Source of the DNA: Bacteroidia bacterium
GTDB taxonomy: Bacteria; Bacteroidota; Bacteroidia; Bacteroidales; Prolixibacteraceae
Assembly (NCBI GenBank): GCA_026391315.1
Contig: JAPLDT010000019.1
Location: 80,286-144,285, forward strand
DNA: 64,000 nucleotides
Direction of reading: 5' to 3'
Shown: in pieces, positions 1-7,281 of the stretch
Numbering within the stretch: position 1 is the first letter of the stretch
Layout: every line of letters starts with the position of its first letter
Notes under the pieces: model-generated
Told to the model about the DNA's origin: nothing
Seen by the model: the letters and a program-made list of their open reading frames with translations, nothing else
The model's database searches: none
Position numbers and translations under genes: made by a program

Positions 1-273
1 AACCTGAATTTGAAATTTTTCTTTTATCAAACCAAGCGATGCAAAACTTTCAATCTCAAAAACTTCGGTTTCAATGATTCCGTTGGCAGTTTCAATTTCA
101 ACAGTTCCAATGTTGTCTTTTAAGTCATGTCCCAGCAAGTACAACGCATTACTGTCAATGGTTGTATTTGTTGCTCCAGTATCTAAAATCATTTTCAACT
201 CGTACTTGTTGTCAATTTCAATATTAACAAGTATAAGACCGCTTTCAGGCTCACGTTTAAATTTATAGGTCAT
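1..273 (-). CDS. Retropepsin-like aspartic protease, C-terminally cut by window edge
   Basis: Reading the complement from the ATG at 273 gives 91 open codons that run off the window. Residues 31-33 are the aspartic-protease triad in the context LDTGATNTTID, preceded by two beta strands (LILVNIEID, YELKMI). This is the pattern of single-domain retroviral-type proteases found widely in bacteria, which work as homodimers. A second glycine-rich strand (LGHDL, then GTVEIETANGII) follows as expected. The start ATG overlaps the TGA of the upstream small gene (ATGA), so the two are probably translationally coupled. The substrate is unknown; the family assignment rests on the motif and fold pattern, not on a search. 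Confidence 0.72.
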   Translation of the reverse strand, partial: MTYKFKREPESGLILVNIEIDNKYELKMILDTGATNTTIDSNALYLLGHDLKDNIGTVEIETANGIIETEVFEIESFASLGLIKEKFQIQV

Positions 274-539
274 TTGGAAATACGGTTAAAAATACCCGTA
301 ATCTTTCTGGTGGGCCTGAAAGTCCCGGTATAAATCAACGTTATTTTGTCGAAATTCGAGGTTTTGTCCCTGCCGATGTAACAAACTTCTTTTTTGTCTT
401 TGCTATGAAACAAGGGGATACCCGAAAGAACATCAATTTTGCTGTCGTCCATGATAGGATTTCCAAGCAAGACCCATTCATTCGGATAAAGGGCCTTAAT
501 CTCCGCAATGTTTATTAATTGTCCCATTTTGAAATTCAT
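270..539 (-). CDS. Small hypothetical protein coupled to the retropepsin-like gene
   Basis: This is an 89-residue protein with no membrane segment and no motif I recognise. It begins with a predicted helix followed by EWVLLGNPIMDDSKIDVLSGIPLFHSKDKKEV, and is rich in beta-forming residues. The last bases overlap the ATG of the retropepsin-like gene by four (ATGA), so the two form one transcription unit. Such overlap suggests a common function, perhaps as a substrate, inhibitor or chaperone of the protease, but the sequence itself does not show which. A second in-frame ATG exists four codons in (MNFKMGQL), so the start is uncertain. Confidence 0.6.
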   Translation of the reverse strand: MNFKMGQLINIAEIKALYPNEWVLLGNPIMDDSKIDVLSGIPLFHSKDKKEVCYIGRDKTSNFDKITLIYTGTFRPTRKITGIFNRISK

Positions 540-578
540 TTACGGTACAAATTTACGGTTTTTATTGGTCATTGTCAA

Positions 579-1013
579 TTAGCACGAGCATGAGCAATGA
601 GCAGCAGGGTATTCCTTTATGAGGTAATATTTGAATTCCGGGGAAATCCACGATCCAAATTCAAAAGCAATGTCTTTATGTGCAAAAGTCCCACTGCCAT
701 ATCTACCTGGTTTTGAAATTATTCCCACAGCATTGGTCTTTTCAATCCATTGTCTGGACGACAAAACAAATCCATTGCTTCCACTCTCATTTTTAATGTT
801 ACTGAATTCAGTTACATTAAAAATTGGGTTGTTCATTTTTTCCCAAAGTCCCATGAATTCGACTGTATATCGGGTACTTAGCCAATGTGAAATGACCAGA
901 CCGGTAGTTTCCGCATTTTTAAACCTGGCCATATCCGTTAATGAAATATAGTCTTCACTATTCTGTGAGTAAAGTACAATTTCAAAACTTTCAACTTTTA
1001 TTGTTTGCTTCAT
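579..1013 (-). pseudogene. KilA-N domain protein, truncated at the C-terminus
   Basis: The 144-residue product contains a KilA-N DNA-binding domain: DYISLTDMARF near residue 20, the ISHWLSTRYTVEFMGLWE helix near residue 42, and RYGSGTFAHKDIAFEFGSWISPEFKYYLIKEY at the end. Full-length relatives in this phylum are about twice as long and continue after KEY with a charged helical region. Here the reading frame switches at once to PAAHCSCSC and stops, within low-complexity sequence (positions 580-612). I infer a 3' deletion or an insertion junction. Upstream lies a 90-base regulatory sequence that recurs at 35803-35894. The truncated product may still bind DNA. Confidence 0.7.
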
Positions 1014-1100
1014 GCGTATACAATTTGTTTTTTAATGGTCGCATGGAATACCCAAATATTCATTCTCTGTTGGTGTGAAAATATTCTCATGGGTATTTCT
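1011..1100 (-). promoter_or_regulatory. KilA-N upstream regulatory repeat, copy 1
   Basis: On the complement this segment reads from GAAATACCCATGAG through GAATATTTGGGTATTCCATG and ends exactly at the start codon of the KilA-N gene (ATGAAG). About nine tenths of its bases match positions 35803-35894. It contains an imperfect dyad: AATACCCA and AATATTTTCA on one side, TGAATATT and TGGGTATT on the other, as expected for an autoregulatory operator of a DNA-binding protein. The operator function is inferred. Confidence 0.6.
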
Positions 1101-1188
1101 TTGCCATTTGTGCTTAATTAAGGTCTTACATAAATTTACCCCATTTTACGATCAAAAACGAATTTTTCCAGACAAATCTTCAGGTAGG

Positions 1189-1206
1189 GTCGTCCGGCCG
1201 GACGAC
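1189..1206. repeat. Perfect 18-base palindrome, core CCGGCCGG
   Basis: GTCGTCCGGCCGGACGAC equals its own reverse complement. It shares the core CCGGCCGG with the palindrome at 1234-1253, and the arms differ by paired changes that keep self-complementarity. A related half, CCGGACGACCGG, occurs at 6673-6684. Confidence 0.85.
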
Positions 1207-1233
1207 TCAATCCTTATCCCCGCTGCCAGGTAC

Positions 1234-1253
1234 AGCCGCCCGGCCGGGCGGCT
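1234..1253. repeat. Perfect 20-base palindrome, core CCGGCCGG
   Basis: GCCGCCCGGCCGGGCGGC with one further paired base on each side is fully self-complementary. Its centre lies 46 bases from that of the palindrome at 1189-1206. All G and C content in this local stretch is concentrated in the two palindromes. Confidence 0.85.
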
Positions 1254-1576
1254 CTTCAAATGAATAGCTTCAATTTTAAGGAGACGGATGGGATTGCCTT
1301 TCCCTGCTAGGTTTTGAGAGTACTTACAGCTCTTTCCATTTGAATATTTGCGTAAAACATTCAAAATGAAGGCTTTTTTCTTGCGGCTTCAAAAAATATT
1401 TTATATGTTTGGTAAACCAAACATAATAACCAGACACTATCAAACGTTTTACCTGACCAAAAAATAGACAAACCTGATGCATCACTTTGAAAAAACCACC
1501 AATAAAAATCGGACTGTCATCTGCAACCCTATGAATGCATTTCATAAACGAACAAGTAAGTTAAAAATCAAAATTT

Positions 1577-3094
1577 ATGGACCATCAATCATTTAGGTTT
1601 TATATTCCGGGAGTCTCGTTTCTTTTTCCAATATTTTTGGTGGCTTGTTGGATTACTATAAACAATTATCACGATTCAGATGTGAGATTATTTGTTCTTG
1701 TTGGTGGTATAACGGCATTTCCGACAATTGCGCTTCCAATCGGTTGGTGGATTTATAATGCATATAGAGTATGGTGGCTTATTTTAACAAAAGGCGGTTA
1801 TGAAAATAAGACCTTTGTTAAACTCATTAGTAAAGACATTAAACCATTTTATTCACCACTAAACAATTCAATTCTAATTGATTTTTGTCATATTAAAGGA
1901 ATTGAAAGTTGGATTAAATTTGACCTTGATATATTTCAAAAAACATTTTATCCTTTCACATCCAAAGCAAAATTTAAAGAGGAAATTCAACAAAAGGGAA
2001 TACATCCAAAATTTACGGAATCGCTTTCTGATTTTATTCTTTTTAAAGATAATGGCTATGATTACGCAAGAAGTATTTCATCGGTGCGATATGGGATAGA
2101 AAGTGGCATATTTGCAATTGGATTAGGCGGTATATATGCTTTTGGCTTAAAATCCATTTGGTTTCATTATTTGCACTTATCGAGTAATTATAATACTTAT
2201 TTATTATGGTTTTTAATATTAAGTTTACTTTCAATAGTTTTGATTTTAACTCTTTTCATCCGATGGAAGAATGCAGACAAAGAATATGATGCAAGATTAA
2301 TTTTAACAACAGTAACTTCTTTGGATTCCAATTTTTTTGAAACTAGCTTTTTTGCGGATAATATCCCCAAAAATGTGGTTGATAACATTAATCAACTTAA
2401 ACTAACAAGTAATTCATATGCTGCTTTTGATTTGGACAATACTCTCTTGATTGATGACATCGGGGAAGCGGTTTTTGCAGCTTTGGTTAAACAGAACTTA
2501 GTAACTGATTTTAAATGGAAGGATTACTTAAATTTATTAGAACAAAATCGTGAAGCAGCATACAAAAAAGTGATAGATGTTATGAATGGGCTTAAATTGA
2601 ATAAGCTAAAAAAGATTACCCACGAAATTATTGAATCAGAAGATTCATACATTGAAATTGAAGGTGGCAAGATTCCTATTCCAAAACCCAATTCAATAAT
2701 GCAGTCATTGGTTTCAATCCTAAAATCTAAAGGTATTGAAGTTTTTATTGTAACTGCAAGCAATAAAATTTCTGCTGAAATAATTTGTTGGAAGCATTTT
2801 GGCATTCCAGCATCAAACGTCTTAGGCGCAGAGATTGAGACAGATAAAAACAAAAATATTTCTTCTACCGTTACTGAAATTCCATTTGCAGAAGGAAAAG
2901 TAAAAGCACTAAAAAAAAGATTCAAGGAACAACCAATCGTCACTGGTGGTGACGGATCTTGGGACAAATTTCTTCTTGACTATACACAATCAAATGGAAT
3001 TAGATTTTGGTTAGGTCAAAACAAAGATGAGTATAAAAAATTGAAAAATGAATTTTATAAAGATTTGTCTTTCTATCACATTCAGAGAGAATAG
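1577..3094 (+). CDS. Membrane-anchored HAD-superfamily phosphohydrolase
   Basis: This 505-residue protein has an N-terminal membrane part with segments near residues 9-29, 38-69, 175-197 and 207-229, and a cytosolic C-terminal HAD domain. HAD motifs are all present: motif I DLDNTLL (nucleophile D285, acid D287), motif II threonine in IVTAS (391-395), the lysine around K441, and motif IV GGDGSWDKFLLD with D459 and D463. The layout resembles phosphoserine-phosphatase-type HADs with an inserted helical cap (residues 290-370). Membrane fusion of this kind is unusual and the substrate is unknown. A 205-base structured gap separates it from the operon at 3300, so membership in that system is open. 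Confidence 0.75.
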   Translation: MDHQSFRFYIPGVSFLFPIFLVACWITINNYHDSDVRLFVLVGGITAFPTIALPIGWWIYNAYRVWWLILTKGGYENKTFVKLISKDIKPFYSPLNNSILIDFCHIKGIESWIKFDLDIFQKTFYPFTSKAKFKEEIQQKGIHPKFTESLSDFILFKDNGYDYARSISSVRYGIESGIFAIGLGGIYAFGLKSIWFHYLHLSSNYNTYLLWFLILSLLSIVLILTLFIRWKNADKEYDARLILTTVTSLDSNFFETSFFADNIPKNVVDNINQLKLTSNSYAAFDLDNTLLIDDIGEAVFAALVKQNLVTDFKWKDYLNLLEQNREAAYKKVIDVMNGLKLNKLKKITHEIIESEDSYIEIEGGKIPIPKPNSIMQSLVSILKSKGIEVFIVTASNKISAEIICWKHFGIPASNVLGAEIETDKNKNISSTVTEIPFAEGKVKALKKRFKEQPIVTGGDGSWDKFLLDYTQSNGIRFWLGQNKDEYKKLKNEFYKDLSFYHIQRE

Positions 3095-3132
3095 CTAACA
3101 GACGAATAATGACAACAGAAGGGAAGCCGATA

Positions 3133-3253
3133 ACAAAGTGTAGCACTAATAGAGTTTCAGTAGTAATTCCAGCATTCTGCACGCATAAACTTTTGCGTGG
3201 CATGACAGAAACGAAGCCAGCGATCCCTTACTACAGCTACACTCAAACTTTGT
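3133..3253 (+). other. Long structured element with three nested stems
   Basis: Three nested pairings are visible: ACAAAGTGTAGC (3133-3144) with GCTACA (3236-3241) plus CTTTGT (3248-3253); GTAGTAA (3160-3166) with TTACTAC (3228-3234); and CACGCA (3180-3185) with TGCGTG (3194-3199) around an 8-base loop. It sits directly upstream of the 3300-6640 operon. It could be an attC-like recombination site of a gene cassette, a structured RNA, or an untranslated leader. No integrase is in the window and the attC R boxes are not matched well. Confidence 0.45.
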
Positions 3254-3299
3254 GCGAAATGCTAAAGAGACTGTTCAAACATGAACAAAATAAAGTAAT

Positions 3300-4052
3300 A
3301 TGAATACAGACATTCTAAATCAAACAATTTCAGAAGTAAGCTTAAACGCAATACTAAGCGTTGTTGCCTTAATTGTAACTTTTGGTGGCGTTGTTCTTAG
3401 TATACTTTTTTTCTCTTGGGCTAGAAAGGAACAAAAAGAGGCAAATCAGATTTATAATAGAGTTTTTAATGAAAGTAATAATCTTATTAATATCATCAAT
3501 GAGAAAATAAATTTCCTTGGTCAATCAGAAGCTAAAACAAGAGAAACTTTAATTAAGTATTTAACTGACAGTAACACACAATTACTGACTGAAAGAATTA
3601 AAGAAAAAATGGATAAAGAAATGTTTCAATCTTCAATATCAGATAATGGTACAGAAGCATCAGAAAAATTCAAATCTATCATTAATGAAACTTTTATTGA
3701 GGATGTTTCAAAAGAAAATTTAAAACAAATTCAGGATACCAATATAGTTTTATCCCAATTAAATAAAGTTGAACTTTCAGTTTTATATTCTATTTGGAGC
3801 TTGCAAAATAGAAAGGCGCCAACCACTAATGAAAAAATAATTTCCGAAAGTGGTTTAATCAATTCTGAAATTGAATTAGCTTTAAAATCCTTAAAAAATA
3901 GAAGACTTTTAAACGATATGAGCTTGATTAATTCAAAATATTTAAAAGTACTTAATAATCTTTTTGTTATTGATGAATATACAGGAATGCGGTTTGCAGA
4001 AAAAATAAATGCTTTAAAAGAGTTAATACAAAGAATTCCAAAAGTAATTTAA
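3300..4052 (+). CDS. Single-pass membrane protein with helical cytosolic domain; first gene of candidate defence operon
   Basis: The product has 250 residues with one transmembrane helix (about residues 17-41) and then a long, charged, mostly helical region. Residues 145-215 (VLSQLNKVELSVLYSIWSLQ, KIISESGLINSEIELALKSLKNRRLL) look like a winged-helix fold of the kind found in effector-coupling proteins. I do not recognise a catalytic motif. It is the first gene of a five-gene run: its TAA is directly followed by the ATG of the deoxyribosyltransferase-like gene. In nucleotide-centred immune systems a small membrane protein is often the effector; that role here is inference. Confidence 0.65.
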   Translation: MNTDILNQTISEVSLNAILSVVALIVTFGGVVLSILFFSWARKEQKEANQIYNRVFNESNNLINIINEKINFLGQSEAKTRETLIKYLTDSNTQLLTERIKEKMDKEMFQSSISDNGTEASEKFKSIINETFIEDVSKENLKQIQDTNIVLSQLNKVELSVLYSIWSLQNRKAPTTNEKIISESGLINSEIELALKSLKNRRLLNDMSLINSKYLKVLNNLFVIDEYTGMRFAEKINALKELIQRIPKVI

Positions 4053-4487
4053 ATGTATATCTATATTGCATCTCCACTTTGCTGTGAATGTGAAAAATCA
4101 TTCAACCTAAAGTTGAATGATTTTGTTAAATCATTTGGATATAAAACATATCTGCCTCAACTTGATGGTGGAGTAATGACAGACTTTGTCAATCAAGGAA
4201 TGGAAGAAAACAAAATTAGGGAAAAATTATTTGAACTAGATGTTTCTAAAATGAATGACTGTGATTGTATACTTATTAATCTTGATGGGAGAACTATTGA
4301 TGAAGGTGCTTGTTTTGAGTTGGGGTATATGTATTCATTGAAAAAAACTTGCTTTGGTTTTAAAACAGATTCTCGTTCATTTATTAGAGGTAAGAACAAT
4401 TTAATGATTGATGGTGCTTTAGAAACCATCCTATATGATTGGGAAGAATTAAAGCTTTATTTGACGAACATAAATAAAAAAACATAA
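4053..4487 (+). CDS. Nucleoside 2-deoxyribosyltransferase-like protein
   Basis: This 144-residue protein carries the family pattern: YIASPL at the N-terminus, a D-x-x-x-M-N-D-C-D stretch, LDGRTIDEGACFELGYMY with the catalytic-type glutamate (FELGY), and a C-terminal NLMIDG motif. The family swaps nucleobases on deoxyribose or hydrolyses deoxynucleoside 5'-monophosphates. Length is normal for the family (about 140-160). Its stop overlaps the next start (TAATG), which argues for coupled translation with the QueC-like gene. Stand-alone members act in nucleotide salvage; here the partners suggest a specialised base-exchange or base-release step. Confidence 0.82.
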   Translation: MYIYIASPLCCECEKSFNLKLNDFVKSFGYKTYLPQLDGGVMTDFVNQGMEENKIREKLFELDVSKMNDCDCILINLDGRTIDEGACFELGYMYSLKKTCFGFKTDSRSFIRGKNNLMIDGALETILYDWEELKLYLTNINKKT

Positions 4488-5176
4488 TGAAAACTTGCGT
4501 TCTATTATTCTCAGGTGGTGTAGATAGTACTACCACGTTGGATATGCTAGTAAAAGACAATTTTAATGTTTATCCATTATACATTGATTATGGACAAAAG
4601 GCTTTGAGGAGCGAAATAGAAGCTGTCAAATATTTTATTAAGAAATACAATATCAATCAATTAAAGATTGTCAAAACTAGTACTTATAAAGATATTCAAG
4701 GGCATCCATTACTAAATTTAAACAAAGAATTAGACATAGCCTCTACAGACTTAACTACTTCTAAAAATTTTTTACATTTCAGAAATCTAACATTTGCTTG
4801 TATCGCTGCTATATACTCTAGAGAGGTTAATGCAGAGAACATTGCATTTGGGTTTATAAATAAAAGTACTTTTAATTCCTTTCCTGACACTTCTCCTGAT
4901 TTTGTTAAAAAACTTAATGACCTCCTAAATATTATTGAACCTGATTTCCCAATTAAGATAATTGTTCCATGCATTTCATTGACAAAAAAGGAAATTGTCA
5001 AGCATGGTATCCATAATAACATTTCATTGAATAAGACCTATAGTTGTTATGAAAGTAAAAGGTGTTATAAATGTGAATCCTGTTTAGATGTTTTGATGGC
5101 ATTTGATGATCTTTCTTTGGAAATAAATATAAAAGACCTCAAAAGGTATAATCCATATAAACTAATAACCGAATAA
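4487..5176 (+). CDS. QueC-like PP-loop ATPase (7-cyano-7-deazaguanine synthase family)
   Basis: The product has 229 residues with the PP-loop SGGVDS at 9-14 and a C-terminal zinc site C187, C193, C196, C199 (CYESKRCYKCESC), the arrangement of QueC. QueC makes preQ0 from 7-carboxy-7-deazaguanine using ATP and ammonia. Conserved residues after the last cysteine differ from housekeeping QueC (CLDVLMAF). No QueD, QueE or FolE genes are nearby, which argues against a simple queuosine role. QueC homologues occur in defence loci, including QatC of the Qat system and Cap9 of type IV CBASS. I therefore call it QueC-like and give no symbol. Confidence 0.85.
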   Translation: MKTCVLLFSGGVDSTTTLDMLVKDNFNVYPLYIDYGQKALRSEIEAVKYFIKKYNINQLKIVKTSTYKDIQGHPLLNLNKELDIASTDLTTSKNFLHFRNLTFACIAAIYSREVNAENIAFGFINKSTFNSFPDTSPDFVKKLNDLLNIIEPDFPIKIIVPCISLTKKEIVKHGIHNNISLNKTYSCYESKRCYKCESCLDVLMAFDDLSLEINIKDLKRYNPYKLITE

Positions 5177-5177
5177 A

Positions 5178-5861
5178 ATGGCACAAGGTAATCTTATTAG
5201 TTTCGAAGGTATTACTTGCTCAGGAAAATCCACTTTAGTCGCGAAATTCATCGCCTATTTGAAAGAAAGAAATATTAAAGCAGAAATCAAGCAAGATTTA
5301 AAATTTTACCACGGTGAAGAATTAGGCAAAGAAATAAAAAGTTTACTGGATAAATATAGAGAAGACGAATATTACAGATTTGGTATGCCTCAAGTCGAAA
5401 CATTATTAATTCTCACAAAAAGGGCTTTTGAATCTCACACAAGATTAATGCCAGAAATTAATAATGGAACATTGATACTTGCAGATAGGGATATCGACAC
5501 AGTATGTGCATTGCAACTTGTATCTTTGAAAAAGCAAAATTCCTCTTTGAATATTGACAAAACGATAGAATTAATTAGAGGGATAAATAGTTTATCTTGT
5601 GTTCATCCATCATTAACTTTCTATCTTGATGTTTCTGTTGAAACATCTGCAAAGAGGTCTCAACATAGAGATGAAGTTAATTTTAAAAAATCCGATTATG
5701 AGTTTAACAAGGATGCAAAAAAGTTCTATTCAAAAGTTTTTAAATTAAAACTTCCTGGAAGAGAATTGGTAATTATTAATACAGATATATTTAATGAAGA
5801 CGAGGTATTTGAGAAAGCAAGAATAAAATTTGAAAAATGGTTAAACAAATGTCAATCATAG
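5178..5861 (+). CDS. Thymidylate-kinase-like P-loop nucleotide kinase
   Basis: The 227-residue protein starts with the nucleoside-monophosphate kinase pattern ISFEGITCSGKST, Walker A at residues 11-18, and has the DR motif (LADRDID, residues 101-107) that contacts the substrate phosphate in dTMP kinases. A lid-like arginine/lysine region follows (TSAKRSQHRDEVNFKKSDYEF). Usual dTMP kinase has DRY/H rather than DRD, and this protein is a divergent paralogue. The gene follows the QueC-like gene by one base and overlaps the next by 25. A plausible role is phosphorylating the deoxynucleotide made or modified by its neighbours; the substrate is not readable from sequence. Confidence 0.8.
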   Translation: MAQGNLISFEGITCSGKSTLVAKFIAYLKERNIKAEIKQDLKFYHGEELGKEIKSLLDKYREDEYYRFGMPQVETLLILTKRAFESHTRLMPEINNGTLILADRDIDTVCALQLVSLKKQNSSLNIDKTIELIRGINSLSCVHPSLTFYLDVSVETSAKRSQHRDEVNFKKSDYEFNKDAKKFYSKVFKLKLPGRELVIINTDIFNEDEVFEKARIKFEKWLNKCQS

Positions 5862-6640
5862 GCTCCAAGAGGATTTTAGATTTTGATGTATCTGATTTAA
5901 AAAGAATTTCCTGTTTGTATCTAGGTAAGTCAAATGAATTGTTTCTCAACAAATCTAAACTTACCAAGACAAATGAAGGGAAGTGGAGAGAAATGGTTTA
6001 TTGTATTCTTGCTGGTAGTCAGTTTCCAGTGAACAAGTTAAAAATTATTTTTCCGGTATTATTCTCGGAATACAGTTATCTTCTTGAACTAAATTCTTTT
6101 AAAGCTTTTAATCTATCTGAAAGACGTAACGAGATTGCCATTACGTTAAAAAAATTAGGATATAGGTATCATACACAAAAGGCAACTACCATAGTTAATA
6201 CCGCAACTTATTTCAATGATAAATATGAAACAGACATTGAAAAATTTTTAACAATAAATTCAGATATTAATGTTATTAGGGAATTATTAGTAAAAGATGT
6301 AATTGGTATTGGTATTAAAATAGCAAGTCATTGGCTTAGAAATATTGGTTTACCTGTTTGCACAGTTGACGTACATTTAAGACGACTTTTATGTAACCTA
6401 AATTTATCAAATGAAAATCCTGAAGGTACATTAAAAGTCAGTGATTTTTTAATTCTTGAAAATATATTTAGAGAGTGGAGTGAAATTTTGGAAATGAATT
6501 TAGGTGTTATGCAATTTTCAGTTTGGGAATACACCAGAGATTATTGTGCACCTTTAAACTGTGGAGAATGTCCTTTTCTGACAAAGTGCAAACGCGGTAA
6601 ATTATTTAATACACAACAACGACAATTAGATTTATTTTAG
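5837..6640 (+). CDS. HhH-GPD DNA glycosylase of the Endonuclease III type with 4Fe-4S cluster loop
   Basis: This 267-residue protein has the helix-hairpin-helix GIGIKIA (157-163), which aligns with GVGRKTA of Endonuclease III and keeps the catalytic lysine (K161). It also has the catalytic aspartate in TVDVHLRR (D178). The C-terminal cluster loop is C237-X4-C242-X2-C245-X5-C251; Endonuclease III has X6 in the first gap. Lyase residues are therefore kept, though overall similarity to the window's own nth (60305-60943) is low. It overlaps the kinase gene by 25 bases; an alternative ATG at 5849 shortens the overlap. It probably removes a particular modified base from DNA. Confidence 0.82.
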   Translation: MVKQMSIIGSKRILDFDVSDLKRISCLYLGKSNELFLNKSKLTKTNEGKWREMVYCILAGSQFPVNKLKIIFPVLFSEYSYLLELNSFKAFNLSERRNEIAITLKKLGYRYHTQKATTIVNTATYFNDKYETDIEKFLTINSDINVIRELLVKDVIGIGIKIASHWLRNIGLPVCTVDVHLRRLLCNLNLSNENPEGTLKVSDFLILENIFREWSEILEMNLGVMQFSVWEYTRDYCAPLNCGECPFLTKCKRGKLFNTQQRQLDLF

Positions 6641-6648
6641 ACACTGTT

Positions 6649-6757
6649 GGATAATCCGGATGATGCTGACCCCGGACGACCGGTATAAAATTAGATCATT
6701 TTTCGGTTTTGCTATCGTTTTTTTCATGACAATCCGGCAGATACTGACCCCATAAAA
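6649..6757. repeat. Imperfect direct repeat pair with an 11-base insertion
   Basis: Positions 6652-6691 and 6730-6757 share AATCCGG, CTGACCCC and ATAAAATT in the same order. The first copy carries an extra GGACGACCGGT between CTGACCCC and ATAAAATT. That insert resembles an arm of the palindrome at 1189-1206. Confidence 0.6.
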
Positions 6758-6879
6758 TTGAAAAGTGAGACATAAGAATCCGGAGACCAGAAATAAAAAT
6801 AAAATGTGGAGTCCAGAAACCACTCAAAAAACGGGGCGAAACCGAAAAGCCTTAAGAGTAGGACAAAATAAAATATAGT

Positions 6880-7281
6880 ATGGAAACGACAAACGAAAAT
6901 CCAAATGTTCCAAAACAAAGACATGGGTGTGTGACTGCCTGGTTAATCCTAATGATTGTAGCCAATTCGCTGTCTGCCGGTTTATATCTTTTTGCCAAAG
7001 AAATGGTTACAAAGAGTTTACCGGGTGAAGTTTCAACACCAATGATAATTCTGTTGGGGATATTGGCAATCGGAAACATTATTTTTTCTGTTATGCTTTT
7101 TCAATGGAAGAAACTTGGATTTTGGGGATTTGCCGTAACAGGTGTTGGCGCTATAATTATCAATATAAGTATTGGCTTAGGCATTGGACAATCATTGTTT
7201 GGATTGGCCGGTATCGCAATTTTATACGGGGTTTTGCAAATCAAACAAAACAATGTTACTGCCTGGGAAAATTTAGAATAA
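6880..7281 (+). CDS. Small four-helix membrane protein
   Basis: The product has 133 residues with hydrophobic segments near residues 16-40, 52-76, 82-104 and 105-120, and a short polar N-terminus (METTNENPNVPKQRHG). Proteins of this shape are frequent in Bacteroidota as lone genes and have no assigned function; I recognise no motif beyond the topology. It stands alone between two unusual operons, with repeats on both sides, in the manner of a gene cassette. Confidence 0.65.
   Translation: METTNENPNVPKQRHGCVTAWLILMIVANSLSAGLYLFAKEMVTKSLPGEVSTPMIILLGILAIGNIIFSVMLFQWKKLGFWGFAVTGVGAIIINISIGLGIGQSLFGLAGIAILYGVLQIKQNNVTAWENLE

Larger units (their letters stand above)
1014..1576. other. Gene-free stretch with two GC-rich palindromes
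   Basis: No convincing gene is present. The stretch holds the KilA-N regulatory repeat (1011-1100), two perfect GC-rich palindromes at 1189-1206 and 1234-1253 inside AT-rich surroundings, and low-complexity sequence up to the HAD gene start at 1577. The short open frames across it are interrupted and lack family motifs. Confidence 0.6.

Noticed and set aside
3133..3253. Definite attC site of an integron cassette
   Set aside because: The folded layout fits, but the R-box consensus is poorly matched and no integron integrase is in the window. It is reported only as a structured element.
4487..5176. Housekeeping queC for queuosine synthesis
   Set aside because: The zinc site and PP-loop fit, but no queD, queE or folE is present and the partners are nucleotide and DNA enzymes. 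I call it QueC-like only.
3300..6640. Type IV CBASS
   Set aside because: No CD-NTase (cyclase) and no TGT-like Cap10 gene are seen, although QueC-like and glycosylase genes are shared features.
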